Shown one piece after another: positions 17,253 through 26,860 of a stretch of DNA of 64,000 nt; position 1 is the first letter of the stretch, and the number at the start of each line of letters is the position of its first letter. Below the pieces are notes generated by a model. The model searched no databases, had not been told where the DNA came from, and saw nothing but the letters and a program-made list of their open reading frames with translations. The position numbers and the translations under genes are program-made. Source of the stretch: Ignatzschineria rhizosphaerae (GTDB lineage: Bacteria > Pseudomonadota > Gammaproteobacteria > Cardiobacteriales > Wohlfahrtiimonadaceae); the NCBI RefSeq assembly GCF_022655595.1, contig NZ_CP093379.1, positions 2,864,010 to 2,928,009 of the forward strand, written 5' to 3'.

Positions 17253-17936
17253 CTATCGGCCCATTCGATACTCTACGAATTCTGAAATGTCGTTTAAGCG
17301 GCGCAAAAATGGATTTGTCTTTAATTGCGAGGCGAGTGTTGCTGTTGCTGTTGGGCCATAAGCATGACCTGTATGAATAGTGACATGGTGAGGCACTTCT
17401 TCTTTAAGGCGGTTTAAAGAGTGGAAAAGATCTTCCGGATCTGAGCCTGTAATATCAGCGCGACCAGCGCCATCGACAAACAATGTATCCCCTGTAATGA
17501 TATCTTGAGAGAGTAAAAAACAGATAGATCCTGAGCTATGTCCTGGCGTATGGATAATTCGAACTCGTTCTCCTGCAAAATCAATCTCATCATTATCATA
17601 AAGGGGAATGACATCTTCAGGTAGCTCTCTAAATGCCGGTGGTAAATCACCTTTTGGATAAGAGTTGATAAAGTCAATCTCCACATTAGAAGCATAAACT
17701 GGAATGGGGTAGTGATCTCGGAGTGCTTTAACCGCGCTCACATGATCATGATGGCCATGAGTTAACCAGATTGCAACAGGTGTGACCTTGAGCTCTTCAA
17801 TACGATCTAAAAAATAATCCTCATTCCAAGCGGGATCAATAATGATCGCTTCGCCGGTTTCTAGATCTTCAATAATATGGCTAAAGTTCTCATATCTTTC
17901 ATATACTTCGGAATGAATTTTATATCTTGGATTCAT
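17253..17936 (-). CDS. Metallo-beta-lactamase-fold hydrolase, glyoxalase II-like
   Basis: A 227-residue protein with the complete binuclear metal site: H60-G-H62-H-D64-H65 in THGHHDH, H133 in TPGHSSGS, D150 in TGDTLF and H191 in HTGHAYGP. The order and the final NPFLRR (about 212-217) resemble small glyoxalase II-type thioesterases such as YcbL. A persulphide dioxygenase is less likely but cannot be excluded. GAGGAG lies before the ATG. It is separated from the TauE/SafE gene upstream by about 190 bp and probably has its own promoter. Confidence 0.87.
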   Translation of the reverse strand: MNPRYKIHSEVYERYENFSHIIEDLETGEAIIIDPAWNEDYFLDRIEELKVTPVAIWLTHGHHDHVSAVKALRDHYPIPVYASNVEIDFINSYPKGDLPPAFRELPEDVIPLYDNDEIDFAGERVRIIHTPGHSSGSICFLLSQDIITGDTLFVDGAGRADITGSDPEDLFHSLNRLKEEVPHHVTIHTGHAYGPTATATLASQLKTNPFLRRLNDISEFVEYRMGR

Positions 17937-18126
17937 TGTCAGCTCCTCTGCTTTTTAAATTATGATTAATAATAGTCATAATTTTGTGTAAAACCACTGA
18001 TAAGGCTTTCTTGTTTTATGGTCTTTTTATGATTTAAATTTTATGATCTTCTTACCCTTACTGTACACGATAAGTCAAAGGTTTTGTATGTTTAAAGTTG
18101 GGATTCTCCGCTTTGTGATGATGGCG

Positions 18127-18984
18127 TTAATGCATCATCTCTTGCGCTGGGATTGTATGATTTTCAGGATTACTTATCTGGTGATTATTGTTTGGCTTTC
18201 CGTGGGTGGGCTGATGTCCATGTCCAGAGTTTTGCATCTCTTTTAAGATCTCTTTTGCGCTTTTTTCCCCTGTGCGGATTTTATCAGTTTGTTCACTCAC
18301 CATAGCTGCTCGCTTGGTGACTTTATCTTGAGGAGCAATCCAACCTAGATAGTAAATTGCCATTATTAAAACAACAATCCCAGCAATCATTCTGACGCCT
18401 TTTTTAGCAAAAAAGTGTCCAACAAAGTTTCCAAAAACAGCAAGCCCAATCATGATAGGTAACGTCCCTAAGCCAAAAGCAAACATAATGCCGGCAGATT
18501 TAGCAACAGATCCTGCGCCCATAGCAACAGCTAAAGGGCCATAAACTGCGCCACAAGGGAGTAATCCCCAGACCATGCCTACCGTATAAGTGCCAAGCGC
18601 TGTCCGAATGGGGAAAAACCTTTGAGAAAAGCGCTGAATGGGTTTCCAGATATATTGAAAAGGACGCTCAATAACGCCTAAAAACTGCGGCATTCCAAAA
18701 AGTTGTAGTGCGATGAAAATCATAATAGCGCCGGCAATATAGTGAATTGCATATTGAATAGGGGTGATATCTGCAACGGAGGTTGCAATTAAGCCACCTA
18801 GTACGCCAAGTAATGTATAGGTAGAGATTCTGCCAAGATTATAGAGAATGGCTGCGGGAATTCTTTTGTAGGAATTGTTCATGCCAAGAATGCCAATAAC
18901 AGGTCCGCACATGCCAACGCAATGCGTTTGCGCAGCAAAACCGATAAAAAAAGCACCTGATAAAAGGGCAACAAACTCTGCCAT
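18127..18984 (-). CDS. TauE/SafE-like membrane protein with histidine-rich C-terminal tail
   Basis: A 285-residue inner-membrane protein with about six hydrophobic segments in two repeats. The N-terminal signature is THCVGMCGPVIG (H21, C22, C26), and a matching LLPCGAVYGPLAVA occurs in the second half. This subgroup of the sulfite exporter TauE/SafE family is often found near cytochrome oxidase assembly genes, and metal handling is suspected. The last 34 residues form a hydrophilic tail with seven histidines, for example SGHGHQPTHGKP and QEMMH. The tail could bind copper or nickel. Confidence 0.82.
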   Translation of the reverse strand: MAEFVALLSGAFFIGFAAQTHCVGMCGPVIGILGMNNSYKRIPAAILYNLGRISTYTLLGVLGGLIATSVADITPIQYAIHYIAGAIMIFIALQLFGMPQFLGVIERPFQYIWKPIQRFSQRFFPIRTALGTYTVGMVWGLLPCGAVYGPLAVAMGAGSVAKSAGIMFAFGLGTLPIMIGLAVFGNFVGHFFAKKGVRMIAGIVVLIMAIYYLGWIAPQDKVTKRAAMVSEQTDKIRTGEKSAKEILKEMQNSGHGHQPTHGKPNNNHQISNPENHTIPAQEMMH

Positions 18985-19088
18985 AAAAAGATCTCCGAGA
19001 TCAGAAGGTATCGAATAATCTATTATATCTTGAAGTGGTAAGTATTGCGTAAGAGGATACTGAAAAGTTGCTTTAGCTCCCTCAATTA

Positions 19089-19122
19089 GAAAAGAGGCGA
19101 TCAGAATATCGCCTCTTTTAAA
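19089..19122. terminator. Rho-independent terminator after the quinone oxidoreductase gene
   Basis: AAAAGAGGCGAT pairs with ATCGCCTCTTTT. It is symmetric. It serves the minus-strand gene ending at 19168 and has an A-run/T-run on each side. Confidence 0.85.
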
Positions 19123-19167
19123 GGGAGTTTATAAGAAGGGCTATGCTTCTAGTGTTGTTTATACTCG

Positions 19168-20136
19168 TTAGGGGATGAGAACCGCAGATCCTAAAATTTC
19201 CCTGTTTTCGAGTGCTTGATGGGCTTTGCCAACATCAGAAAGGGGGAAGGATTGTTGTAGGGATAATTTAATATCGCCCGCACTTAAAGCAAGGAACCAA
19301 CGATCCATCACCGTTTGGTAGCGCTCTTTTGTTGCGGTATAAGCATTAAGGTTTGGACGCGTTAAGAATAGACAGCCTTTTTCTTGTAGCAATAAGGGAG
19401 AGATTGCCGGCGGCGCTCCTGATGCATTCCCAAAAGAGACCATCATACCAAGAGACTTAATACAATCGAGGGAAGGAAGAAAAGTATCTTTACCAACGCC
19501 GTCATAGACAACATCAACGCCTTCGGGCTTAAATTCTCGTACCTTTTTAGCAAAATCCTCAGTGCGGTAATTAATGACAAGATCCGCCCCTAGTTCTTTT
19601 ACTATCGCCTCTTTCTCTTTACTACCGACAGTGGTGATAACGGTTGCACCAATAGCTTTCGCCCATTGAATGAGGATTTGACCAACACCACCAGCCCCTG
19701 CATGAATTAGCGTTGTATGCTCTTTTTTTAATCTGAAAAGATCAAAGAGTAGATAACTCGCAGTCCCGCCACGAAGCAGAGAAGATGCTGCTTCTTCATA
19801 AGAGATGCTACTTGGGATTTTAATTAAGCGATCTGTTTTAATATTTCGCTCAGAAGTATAGGCGCCCATAACGCTTGCATAAGTCACGCGATCGCCAATA
19901 TTAAAGCCAGTAATATCTTCCCCGACAGCGGTAATAATGCCGGAAGCTTCTTGCCCAATGACAAGAGGAGTTTCAAGCTTATAGAGTCCATCACGATGGT
20001 AGGTATCAATAAAGTTTAAACCAATCGCTTTTTGTACAATCCTAACCTCCCCTTTTTGTGGCGGGGTAAGATTTGTTGTTTCTTTCACAAGATTGCTGAT
20101 ATCCCCTTGTTTTTTTAACGTAATTTGATAACTCAT
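19168..20136 (-). CDS. NADPH:quinone oxidoreductase, zinc-independent MDR family
   Basis: A 322-residue medium-chain dehydrogenase/reductase. The N-terminal GroES-like domain (GLNFIDTYHRDGLYK, then VIGQEASGIITAVGEDI) lacks the zinc-binding cysteines. The Rossmann domain shows GAGGVGQILIQWAKAIGAT (about 148-166) and NYRTEDFAKKVREF. This pattern is typical of QorA-like quinone reductases, which use NADPH to reduce quinones. It appears monocistronic with its own terminator. The exact substrate is not determined by the sequence. Confidence 0.9.
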   Translation of the reverse strand: MSYQITLKKQGDISNLVKETTNLTPPQKGEVRIVQKAIGLNFIDTYHRDGLYKLETPLVIGQEASGIITAVGEDITGFNIGDRVTYASVMGAYTSERNIKTDRLIKIPSSISYEEAASSLLRGGTASYLLFDLFRLKKEHTTLIHAGAGGVGQILIQWAKAIGATVITTVGSKEKEAIVKELGADLVINYRTEDFAKKVREFKPEGVDVVYDGVGKDTFLPSLDCIKSLGMMVSFGNASGAPPAISPLLLQEKGCLFLTRPNLNAYTATKERYQTVMDRWFLALSAGDIKLSLQQSFPLSDVGKAHQALENREILGSAVLIP

Positions 20137-20444
20137 GATACATACTCCTTTGTTATTACTTTTTGTTTTTGTGATCTTTTATTTTTATGGTGTTTGTACT
20201 TTATTAAAATAACCATTATTGAATAGCTCATAAAAAAAAGTGACCTTAAACCCATTATGTTGGATTTAAATAGCTTTGGCTATCTTGTTATTAATTGTTT
20301 GTTCTTGCAGAAAATAGAAAAATTCTCGGAGAATCGAATCAATTTCGAAAGATATAGGGTAGAATATCGGGGAATTTATTTGTATGTGCTATTGGTCAGA
20401 CTTATAAGACTTGATCAAGCGATCTTAGATAAGGATTTTTAGAT
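20137..20444. other. Intergenic region between divergent qor-like gene and ettA
   Basis: 308 bp between two divergent starts, so it should hold both promoters. It is AT-rich. TAGAAT at 20360-20365 could be a -10 box for ettA, but no matching -35 was found. A 61-codon ORF (20257-20442) has no recognisable protein and no Shine-Dalgarno and was not called. Confidence 0.5.
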
Positions 20445-22115
20445 ATGTCAGGACAATTTATCTACACGATGAATCGTGTGAGTAAAGTCGTACCACCGAA
20501 TAGAGAGATTTTAAAGGATGTTTCTATCTCTTTCTTCCCTGGGGCCAAAATTGGTGTACTCGGATTAAACGGTGCGGGTAAATCAACGCTTCTTCGCATT
20601 ATGGCGGGTGTTGATACAAACATTCAAGGGGAAGCGCGTGTTCAAACAGGTACCAAAATTGGTTACCTTGAGCAAGAACCGCATTTAAATGAAGCGCTCG
20701 ATGTTCGCGGAAACTTAGAAGAAGCAATGAGCCACATCAAAAATGCGCAAGCAGAACTTGATGAGGTTTATGCCGCTTACGCAGAACCAGATGCTGACTT
20801 TGATGCACTTGCGACAAAGCAAGCGGAGTTAGAAGCAATTTTAGCAAGCTCTGATGGTCATGGTCTTGATCGTCAATTAGAGATTGCGGCAGATGCGCTT
20901 CGTTTACCACCGATGGATCGTGACGTTGCGACGCTTTCTGGGGGGGAGAAACGCCGAGTGGCGCTTTGTAAATTACTCCTTTCTAAGCCAGATATGCTCC
21001 TTCTTGATGAACCAACGAACCACTTAGATGCAGAATCTGTTTCATGGCTTGAGCGTTTCTTGCATGATTACCCAGGAACCGTTGTAGCCGTAACGCATGA
21101 CCGTTACTTCCTTGATAACGTTGCAGGATGGATCTTAGAGTTAGACCGTGGGCGCGGTATTCCTTATGAAGGAAACTACTCAAGCTGGCTTGAGCAAAAA
21201 AATCGCCGCTTAGAGCAAGAAGCAAAACAAGAAGAATCTTTGGCAAAAGCGATTAAGAAAGAGCTTGAGTGGGTTCGTCAAGGGGTTAAAGGTCGTCAAA
21301 CAAAATCTAAAGCGCGTTTAGCACGTTTTGAAGAGCTTGAGAGTCAAGAGTTCCAAGAGCGTAATGAAACAATGGAGATCTATATTCCGCCAGGTCCACG
21401 TTTAGGGGATTTAGTGGTGGAAGCGACTAACGTTTCTAAAGCATTTGGGGATAAGCTCCTTTATGAAGGGCTAAACTTTAATCTTCCGAAAGGGGGAATT
21501 GTTGGGGTAATTGGTCCTAACGGTGCTGGTAAATCAACGCTTTTCAAATTGATGACAGGTCAACTAGAAGCAGACGAAGGTGAGTTCCGTGTTGGTGAGA
21601 GTGTTGAGCTTGCTTATGTGGATCAAAGTCGTGATACGCTCGATGGCTCAAAAACTGTTTGGGAAGAAATTTCTGGCGGTTCAGACATTATTAAGGTGGG
21701 TAACTATGAAACGCCATCACGTGCGTATTGTGGTCGCTTTAACTTTAAAGGCTCTGATCAGCAGAAGTTCATCAAAGATCTTTCAGGGGGAGAGCGTAAC
21801 CGCGTTCATTTAGCGAAAGTCCTTCGCTCTGGTGGTAACGTGATTTTACTGGATGAACCGACGAACGATCTTGATATCGAAACATTGCGTGCACTTGAAG
21901 ATGCGATTTTAGCATTTGCCGGATGTGTGGTGGTGATTTCGCATGATAGATGGTTCTTAGATAGAATTGCGACCCATATTTTAGCCTTCGAAGGAAATTC
22001 TCATGTAGAATGGTTTGAAGGAAACTACGAAGAGTATGAAGCAGATCGTCGCCGTAGACTTGGTGATGATGCGGATAATCCTCAACGTATTAAGTATAAA
22101 CCGATTTCACGCTAA
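20445..22115 (+). CDS. ettA: Energy-dependent translational throttle protein EttA (ABC-F)
   Basis: A 556-residue soluble ABC-F ATPase with two nucleotide-binding domains and no membrane segment. The first Walker A is GLNGAGKST (residues 40-48), with signature [16 protein letters not shown] and Walker [12 protein letters not shown]. The second site has [24 protein letters not shown] and [11 protein letters not shown]. The linker between them is charged ([19 protein letters not shown]). EttA binds the ribosomal E site and slows the first elongation step when ATP is low. Length and the [14 protein letters not shown] start match the family. Confidence 0.96.
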   Translation: MSGQFIYTMNRVSKVVPPNREILKDVSISFFPGAKIGVLGLNGAGKSTLLRIMAGVDTNIQGEARVQTGTKIGYLEQEPHLNEALDVRGNLEEAMSHIKNAQAELDEVYAAYAEPDADFDALATKQAELEAILASSDGHGLDRQLEIAADALRLPPMDRDVATLSGGEKRRVALCKLLLSKPDMLLLDEPTNHLDAESVSWLERFLHDYPGTVVAVTHDRYFLDNVAGWILELDRGRGIPYEGNYSSWLEQKNRRLEQEAKQEESLAKAIKKELEWVRQGVKGRQTKSKARLARFEELESQEFQERNETMEIYIPPGPRLGDLVVEATNVSKAFGDKLLYEGLNFNLPKGGIVGVIGPNGAGKSTLFKLMTGQLEADEGEFRVGESVELAYVDQSRDTLDGSKTVWEEISGGSDIIKVGNYETPSRAYCGRFNFKGSDQQKFIKDLSGGERNRVHLAKVLRSGGNVILLDEPTNDLDIETLRALEDAILAFAGCVVVISHDRWFLDRIATHILAFEGNSHVEWFEGNYEEYEADRRRRLGDDADNPQRIKYKPISR

Positions 22116-22125
22116 GGAGAAAGTC

Positions 22126-22293
22126 ATGGCATTAGAACAAACGAAAGTAGAACTTAATGAAGAAGCACTTCCGATTTGCTGTCCGCCGATTGATGTAGAT
22201 GCTTGGGGTTATCATCCTAGAGTTTATCTTGCACCTAATCAAGATGGTAAAGCTGTTTGCCCTTATTGCAGTACAGAATATATTGTTGAATAA
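22126..22293 (+). CDS. Small CHCC zinc-finger protein
   Basis: A 55-residue protein. The start is the ATG at 22126, preceded by AAGGAG; an earlier in-frame ATG lies inside ettA and is not used. The putative zinc ligands are C18 or C19, H30 in GYHPRVYL, and C45 and C48 in VCPYCSTEYIV. This matches the zf-CHCC family, which includes the mitochondrial complex I accessory subunit NDUFS6. A complex I operon lies 4.6 kb downstream, but a link is only speculative. It is 10 bp behind ettA and 3 bp before tsaB. Confidence 0.85.
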   Translation: MALEQTKVELNEEALPICCPPIDVDAWGYHPRVYLAPNQDGKAVCPYCSTEYIVE

Positions 22294-22296
22294 TTC

Positions 22297-23022
22297 ATGA
22301 AAATATTAGCAGTAGATGCTTCTACGGAAGCGTGTTCGGCAGCAGTCTATGTGAATGGTGAGATTGTCGAGCGTTTAACGCTCACACCTCGCAAGCATAT
22401 AGAGCTTTTAATGCCAATGACAAAAGAAGTGATGGAAGCGGCTGAAATTGAACTCAATGAGCTTCATGGGTTAGCCTTTTCTGTGGGGCCGGGGAGTTTT
22501 GCCGGCCTTCGTATTGCTTGTGGTTTTGTGCAAGGATTAGGGGCGGGATTAAATATCCCCATCGTCCCAGTTTCAACACTTGCAGCCTTAGCATATCCAG
22601 TATTGGAAGAGCATCCTGATGCGATGGTGATGCCAATGCTTGACGCTAAAATGAATGAAGTCTATTGGGCAATTTATGCATTAGATCAAGATGGGGAATT
22701 GATGATCATTGAAAAAGATCAGGTTAATTCCCTAGAGGAAGTCTATGCGCATCTTGCCGATAAGCAATATAATGTTTTAGCTGTGGGTGATGGTTGGGGT
22801 TTAGAGCCTGAGAGTTTAACCCAATTAAACGGGACTTTAATTGAAGATCGTCATTATCCACGAGCTGGTGATATTGCCCTTCTTGCAAAAAAAGATCTGG
22901 AAAAAGGTTTAGGGCTTTACGCAGATCAAGTCGCGCCTGTTTACCTTCGTCACAATATTGCAATGACTATTGAAGAGCAAAAAGCCTTTCGAGAAGAGAA
23001 AGCTAAAGGCGCAGAAGCCTAA
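22297..23022 (+). CDS. tsaB: tRNA threonylcarbamoyladenosine biosynthesis protein TsaB
   Basis: A 241-residue ASKHA-fold protein. TsaB scaffolds TsaD and TsaE in making t6A37 of ANN-decoding tRNAs. The start MKILAVDASTEACSAAVY and the block GLAFSVGPGSFAGLRIACGF are diagnostic. The C-terminal PVYLRHNIA is also typical. It starts 3 bp after the zinc-finger gene and is the last gene of the ettA transcript, with a terminator hairpin 24 bp after the stop. Confidence 0.94.
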   Translation: MKILAVDASTEACSAAVYVNGEIVERLTLTPRKHIELLMPMTKEVMEAAEIELNELHGLAFSVGPGSFAGLRIACGFVQGLGAGLNIPIVPVSTLAALAYPVLEEHPDAMVMPMLDAKMNEVYWAIYALDQDGELMIIEKDQVNSLEEVYAHLADKQYNVLAVGDGWGLEPESLTQLNGTLIEDRHYPRAGDIALLAKKDLEKGLGLYADQVAPVYLRHNIAMTIEEQKAFREEKAKGAEA

Positions 23023-23045
23023 TTGTTTTTTGAAAATTGAATTTT

Positions 23046-23079
23046 AAAACCCATATCAGAGCTTTCTGGTATGGGTTTC
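23046..23079 (+). terminator. Hairpin terminator after tsaB
   Basis: AAACCCATATCAG pairs with CTGGTATGGGTTT (one G-U/mismatch) and is followed by CATTTTATG. The T-tract is interrupted, so termination may be partial. Confidence 0.65.
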
Positions 23080-23241
23080 ATTTTATGTTCTATTTTAGCT
23101 TCAGGAAAGGTAAATATCCTTTTAGGAACAATAGTCTATCTCTGGGAAGAACGCTTTCTCATTTTTTATAAATCTTGTGCCAGTGATATAAGCGTCTTTC
23201 AATTTATAGCTAAATGTAAATTTAGAGCCATGATTTAACTA

Positions 23242-23391
23242 GTAAAATCGGTTTAAAAGTGACTGAGTCAGATTGCCGGCACATCGGTTTTGAGAAGTGC
23301 AAGAATCGTTCTATCCGGCATCATGCAAGCTGGTTTGGTTCGTATGCGGTATTGTTTTACCTATTTTGAATAGTGTTTCTTAAGTTAATAG
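23242..23391 (-). repeat. Dispersed repeat R1, copy C
   Basis: It reads AAAATCGGTTTAAAAGTGAC, then GATTGCCGGCACATCGG, then GTTCTATCCGGCATCATGCA and GTGTTTCTTAAG, matching copies B and F in the same orientation. It lies between the convergent tsaB and proS genes. It is followed directly by a half-element in the other orientation. Confidence 0.82.
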
Positions 23392-23438
23392 CTGATGTGC
23401 CGGCATTTGAATCAACCTGTTTTGAACTTCACTATAAA
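23392..23438 (+). repeat. Half-copy of R1 (right end only)
   Basis: GTGCCGGCATTTGAATCAAC through TTCACTATAAA corresponds to the right half of R1 in the orientation of copy A. A closely similar half-unit occurs at 50268-50310. The composite with copy C makes a larger palindromic block. Confidence 0.65.
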
Positions 23439-23463
23439 GGGTTGAAAGTCTCTTTTATGGGGC

Positions 23464-23494
23464 AATAAAAAACCACTTCTTTAAGAAGTGGTTT
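23464..23494 (-). terminator. Rho-independent terminator of proS
   Basis: On the minus strand AAACCACTTCTT pairs with AAGAAGTGGTTT and is followed by a T-run. It lies about 37 bp after the proS stop. Confidence 0.9.
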
Positions 23495-23530
23495 GATGAA
23501 ATGATTTTGAATTTAATCGAGAGGATAGCG

Positions 23531-25237
23531 CTAGATTGCTAAAGTCTCTTTTAAGAAATTCACAATGTTATCCACAGAGACCATCGTCGCTTCTTCATCT
23601 GTGCGTGCTTTAAATTCAACTTCGTTATTTTTAAGAGTACGATCGCCAATGACCACACGATAAGGAATACCGATAAGCTCATGATCGCTAAATGCTTCGC
23701 CTGGGCGAATATTGCGGTCTTCAAGGAGCACATCAATGCCTAAAGCTTTAAGCTCGCTATAAAGCTTATCAGTCGTTTCTTTCACGAGCTCAGATTTGCC
23801 GTAGTTCATCGGGATCAGTGAGAGGGTAAATGGGGCGATTGCACGTGGCCAGATAATGCCGGCATCATCATTACGTTGCTCAATAGCCGCCGCAACGATT
23901 CTCGTGACGCCAATGCCGTAACAACCCATCTGCATAACGGTTGCTTTACCATTTTGGTCAAGAACAGTGGCATTCATTGCTTTAGAATAACGATCACCAA
24001 GTTGGAAGATATGGCCAACTTCAATACCACGAGCCATGGCAATTTTACCTTTACCGCAAGGTGAAGGATCGCCGACTTTGATTTCACGAAGATCCATCAC
24101 TTCCGGTTCTGGGAAATCGCGTCCAATATTGGTGCCAATAAAGTGATAGCCTGTTTCGTTAGCGCCGCAACTAAAGTTGCTCATTAGCGCTGCTTGGCGG
24201 TCAAATACAATGCGGATTGGTAAGTTTACTGGACCAATTGAACCCGGTGTTGTGTTTAACTGTTCTAAAATTTCTTCATCTGTGGCAAATTCAAGCGGTG
24301 TCTTGAAAAGCCCACTATTTTCAGCTTTTACTTCGTTAAGCTCATGATCGCCACGTAAGCACACAGCGATTAATTCTTCTTTAACCCCTTTAAGAATCAA
24401 GGTTTTAAGATGCATTTCTGCAGGAGAGTTTAGGAATTTTGCAAGGTCTTCAATTGAATGAACGTTTGGTGTTTCAAGCTTTTTAAGAGGCTGATCTGCT
24501 TCTGCGCGAGTGCCGACCGCAATTGCTTCAGCTGCTTCTACGTTGGCGGCATAATCAGATTCTGTAGAGTAAACAATGGCATCTTCGCCGGCTTGAGTTA
24601 CGACATGGAATTCTTGTGATTTACTACCGCCAATGGCGCCAGAATCTGCAAATACGGCGCGGTATTCAAGATCTAAACGATCTAAAACATTAGAGTATGC
24701 TTGATACATTTTATCGTAAGTTTCATCTAAAGATGCTTGATCGATATGAAATGAGTAAGCATCTTTCATCATGAATTCGCGTGAGCGCATCACGCCAAAG
24801 CGAGGGCGGATTTCATCACGGAATTTCCATTGGATTTGGTAAAGATTAATAGGAAGTTGGCGGTAGCTTTTAAGCTCTTGGCGCGCAAAGTCTGTGATAA
24901 CTTCTTCATGTGTTGGGCCAAGGCAGTAATCACGTGTGTGGCGATCCTTAAAGCGAAGAAGTTCAGGGCCAAATTGCTCCCAACGACCTGATTCAATCCA
25001 AAGTTCAGCAGGTTGTGCTGATGGCATGAGCATTTCAAGCGCACCGGCATTATTCATCTCTTCGCGAACGATGTTTTCTGTCTTTTTAAGAACGCGTAAA
25101 CCCAGTGGGCTCCAGCTATAAATACCAGAGGTAACACGGCGGATAAGGCCTGCTCTTAGCATTAATTGGTGAGACTTAATTTCCGCGTCATTAGGGGTGT
25201 CGCGAAGGGTGTTGATTAAAAATTGACTAGTTTTCAT
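23531..25237 (-). CDS. proS: Prolyl-tRNA synthetase, bacterial type
   Basis: A 568-residue class II aminoacyl-tRNA synthetase that charges tRNA-Pro. Motif 1 lies near GIYSWSPLGLRVLKK, motif 2 near FRDEIRPRFGVMRSREFMMKDAYSF, and motif 3 at MGCYGIGVTRI. The residues between motifs 2 and 3 (about 225-390) form the INS editing domain (for example HLKTLILKGVKEELIAVCLRGDHELNEVKA), which removes misacylated alanine. The C-terminal anticodon-binding domain starts about 470. Length is normal. It has its own terminator. Confidence 0.97.
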   Translation of the reverse strand: MKTSQFLINTLRDTPNDAEIKSHQLMLRAGLIRRVTSGIYSWSPLGLRVLKKTENIVREEMNNAGALEMLMPSAQPAELWIESGRWEQFGPELLRFKDRHTRDYCLGPTHEEVITDFARQELKSYRQLPINLYQIQWKFRDEIRPRFGVMRSREFMMKDAYSFHIDQASLDETYDKMYQAYSNVLDRLDLEYRAVFADSGAIGGSKSQEFHVVTQAGEDAIVYSTESDYAANVEAAEAIAVGTRAEADQPLKKLETPNVHSIEDLAKFLNSPAEMHLKTLILKGVKEELIAVCLRGDHELNEVKAENSGLFKTPLEFATDEEILEQLNTTPGSIGPVNLPIRIVFDRQAALMSNFSCGANETGYHFIGTNIGRDFPEPEVMDLREIKVGDPSPCGKGKIAMARGIEVGHIFQLGDRYSKAMNATVLDQNGKATVMQMGCYGIGVTRIVAAAIEQRNDDAGIIWPRAIAPFTLSLIPMNYGKSELVKETTDKLYSELKALGIDVLLEDRNIRPGEAFSDHELIGIPYRVVIGDRTLKNNEVEFKARTDEEATMVSVDNIVNFLKETLAI

Positions 25238-25469
25238 GTTGTTATAATCGCTTTAAAAATTGCTGTGCATCACAGCTTTGAAATATTTTTAAGTATTGAT
25301 CTTAAAGATGTTTAGTGTAAGGAGAAAAAGGGATTTACGCAATGACTCTTGTAATGATCATGGTTCTCACTTGGACGAGAGGTGCGAATAGGGCAATCTT
25401 TTCTTCAGTTTTTAGAAAATTGTCTCGAAATTAAATTGATCTATGTCAATCTTTTGGTCGATTTTGAAT

Positions 25470-26684
25470 TTATTTTCCCAAAAAATGAAGCGCTAAAGTC
25501 ACCCATGCAGCTCCTCCAATTAAGATATTGTTATCGTTAAAATCATATTGATCTGTATGAAGACCTGTAAAGATCTCATCTTTGTCATTGCCAATATAGA
25601 AGTAGGCACCCGGGCACTCATGTAGCATAAACCCAAAATCTTCAGCCCCCATTGAGGCAACTTTATCTTGGGTGATAAAGTCAGGCTGCATCAGTGAAGA
25701 GAGCGCTTCAATGGCGATATCTGTCTCTTTATCATGATTGATTGTTGGGATATAGCCATCAATTAGTCGCACTTCACAAGTCGCACCATGTGCCAAGCAG
25801 ATTCCTTTGGCGAGTGTTTCAATGCGTGTTTTAATAAGATCACGAACCTTAAGGTCAAAATAACGTAAAGTTCCTAGTAGAGAAACTTTGTTCGGGATGA
25901 CGTTATTGGCATGTCCACCGTGAATCGCACCAATGGTAAGTACTGCTGAATCAATCCCAGAGATATTGCGCGAGATAATGGATTGTAAACCCACAACAAT
26001 TTCCGCAGCAACTAAGACGCTATCGACAGTTTGATAAGGATGTGCGGCGTGTCCACCTTTTGAGAATACATCAATATGGACCTCACAAGTCCCTGCCATT
26101 TGTGGCCCTTTTTTAATGAGAATCTTGCCAGCAGAAGCCCCTGGAAAGTTATGAATACCGTAGACAGCATCTACTGGAAATTTTTCAAAAAGCCCATCTT
26201 CAACCATGCGGCGAGCGCCCGCTTGATCTTCTTCATCGGGTTGAAAGATAAAGATGATCGTGCCATCAAAATCGGCTTCTTCTGCTAAGTACTTCGCAGC
26301 AGCAAGGAGCATCGTAGTGTGGCCATCATGCCCACAAGCATGCATCACTCCTTCATTTTTAGAACGGTAAGGAAGATTGCCTTTTTCTTCAATAGGGAGA
26401 GCATCGGTATCAGCTCTAAGGCCAATTCGCTTACCGTTTTGAAAATCACCTTTTTGCAAAATGCCGATGACCCCTGTGGTTGAGAGGCGCTCCGTCTTAA
26501 TTTTCCAAGATTTTAAAAGAGATTCAATGAGATCTGCGGTTTCAAACTCTTGACGAGATAATTCTGGGTTCGCATGAATCGTTTGACGTAATTTACGAAA
26601 CTTTTCATCATGTGCCTGAAGAAATTGAACAAGGCTTGAATTGGGAGTTTTGAGGATTTTCGAGAGCATGCCTTTGGCTTCCAT
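25470..26684 (-). CDS. M20D family metallo-amidohydrolase
   Basis: A 404-residue peptidase M20 family enzyme (hippurate hydrolase/N-acyl amino acid amidohydrolase group). Metal-binding blocks are visible: HACGHDGHTTMLLAAA, the general-base EE in IFIFQPDEEDQAGARRM, and the dimerisation-domain GGHAAHPYQTVDS. The C-terminal MGAEDFGFML is also typical. It hydrolyses an N-acyl or N-carboxybenzoyl amino acid; the exact substrate is unknown. The start is uncertain: ATG at 26684 has no Shine-Dalgarno, whereas the ATG at 26669 has GGAAG upstream. It is divergent from the nuo operon. Confidence 0.88.
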   Translation of the reverse strand: MEAKGMLSKILKTPNSSLVQFLQAHDEKFRKLRQTIHANPELSRQEFETADLIESLLKSWKIKTERLSTTGVIGILQKGDFQNGKRIGLRADTDALPIEEKGNLPYRSKNEGVMHACGHDGHTTMLLAAAKYLAEEADFDGTIIFIFQPDEEDQAGARRMVEDGLFEKFPVDAVYGIHNFPGASAGKILIKKGPQMAGTCEVHIDVFSKGGHAAHPYQTVDSVLVAAEIVVGLQSIISRNISGIDSAVLTIGAIHGGHANNVIPNKVSLLGTLRYFDLKVRDLIKTRIETLAKGICLAHGATCEVRLIDGYIPTINHDKETDIAIEALSSLMQPDFITQDKVASMGAEDFGFMLHECPGAYFYIGNDKDEIFTGLHTDQYDFNDNNILIGGAAWVTLALHFLGK

Positions 26685-26860
26685 TTTATAGGTCGTGTGT
26701 TATTGATGATGGACTTTAACTTTATCGCTTAATCCATTAGTATAGAAGAGTTAGGATACAATTTCATGTCAGAGTTTTGAAGCATATTCGGGATTGAACT
26801 GGGTAGGCTTTGCACTCGTTTATATCAATCTATGAGTAAAATCAGAGTCTTGGAGGAAAA
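26685..26860 (+). promoter_or_regulatory. Probable nuo operon promoter region
   Basis: 176 bp between the divergent amidohydrolase and nuoA. TACAAT at 26757-26762 and TATAGA at 26741-26746 are candidate -10 boxes, but neither has a convincing -35. A strong GGAGG Shine-Dalgarno precedes nuoA. Confidence 0.4.

Noticed and set aside
20257-20442. 61-codon ORF directly before ettA
   Set aside because: No Shine-Dalgarno and no recognisable protein; it lies in the probable ettA promoter and leader.
22015-22125. Longer N-terminus for the zinc-finger protein starting inside ettA
   Set aside because: The ATG at 22126 has an AAGGAG site and begins the conserved part; the upstream part is out-of-frame ettA sequence.
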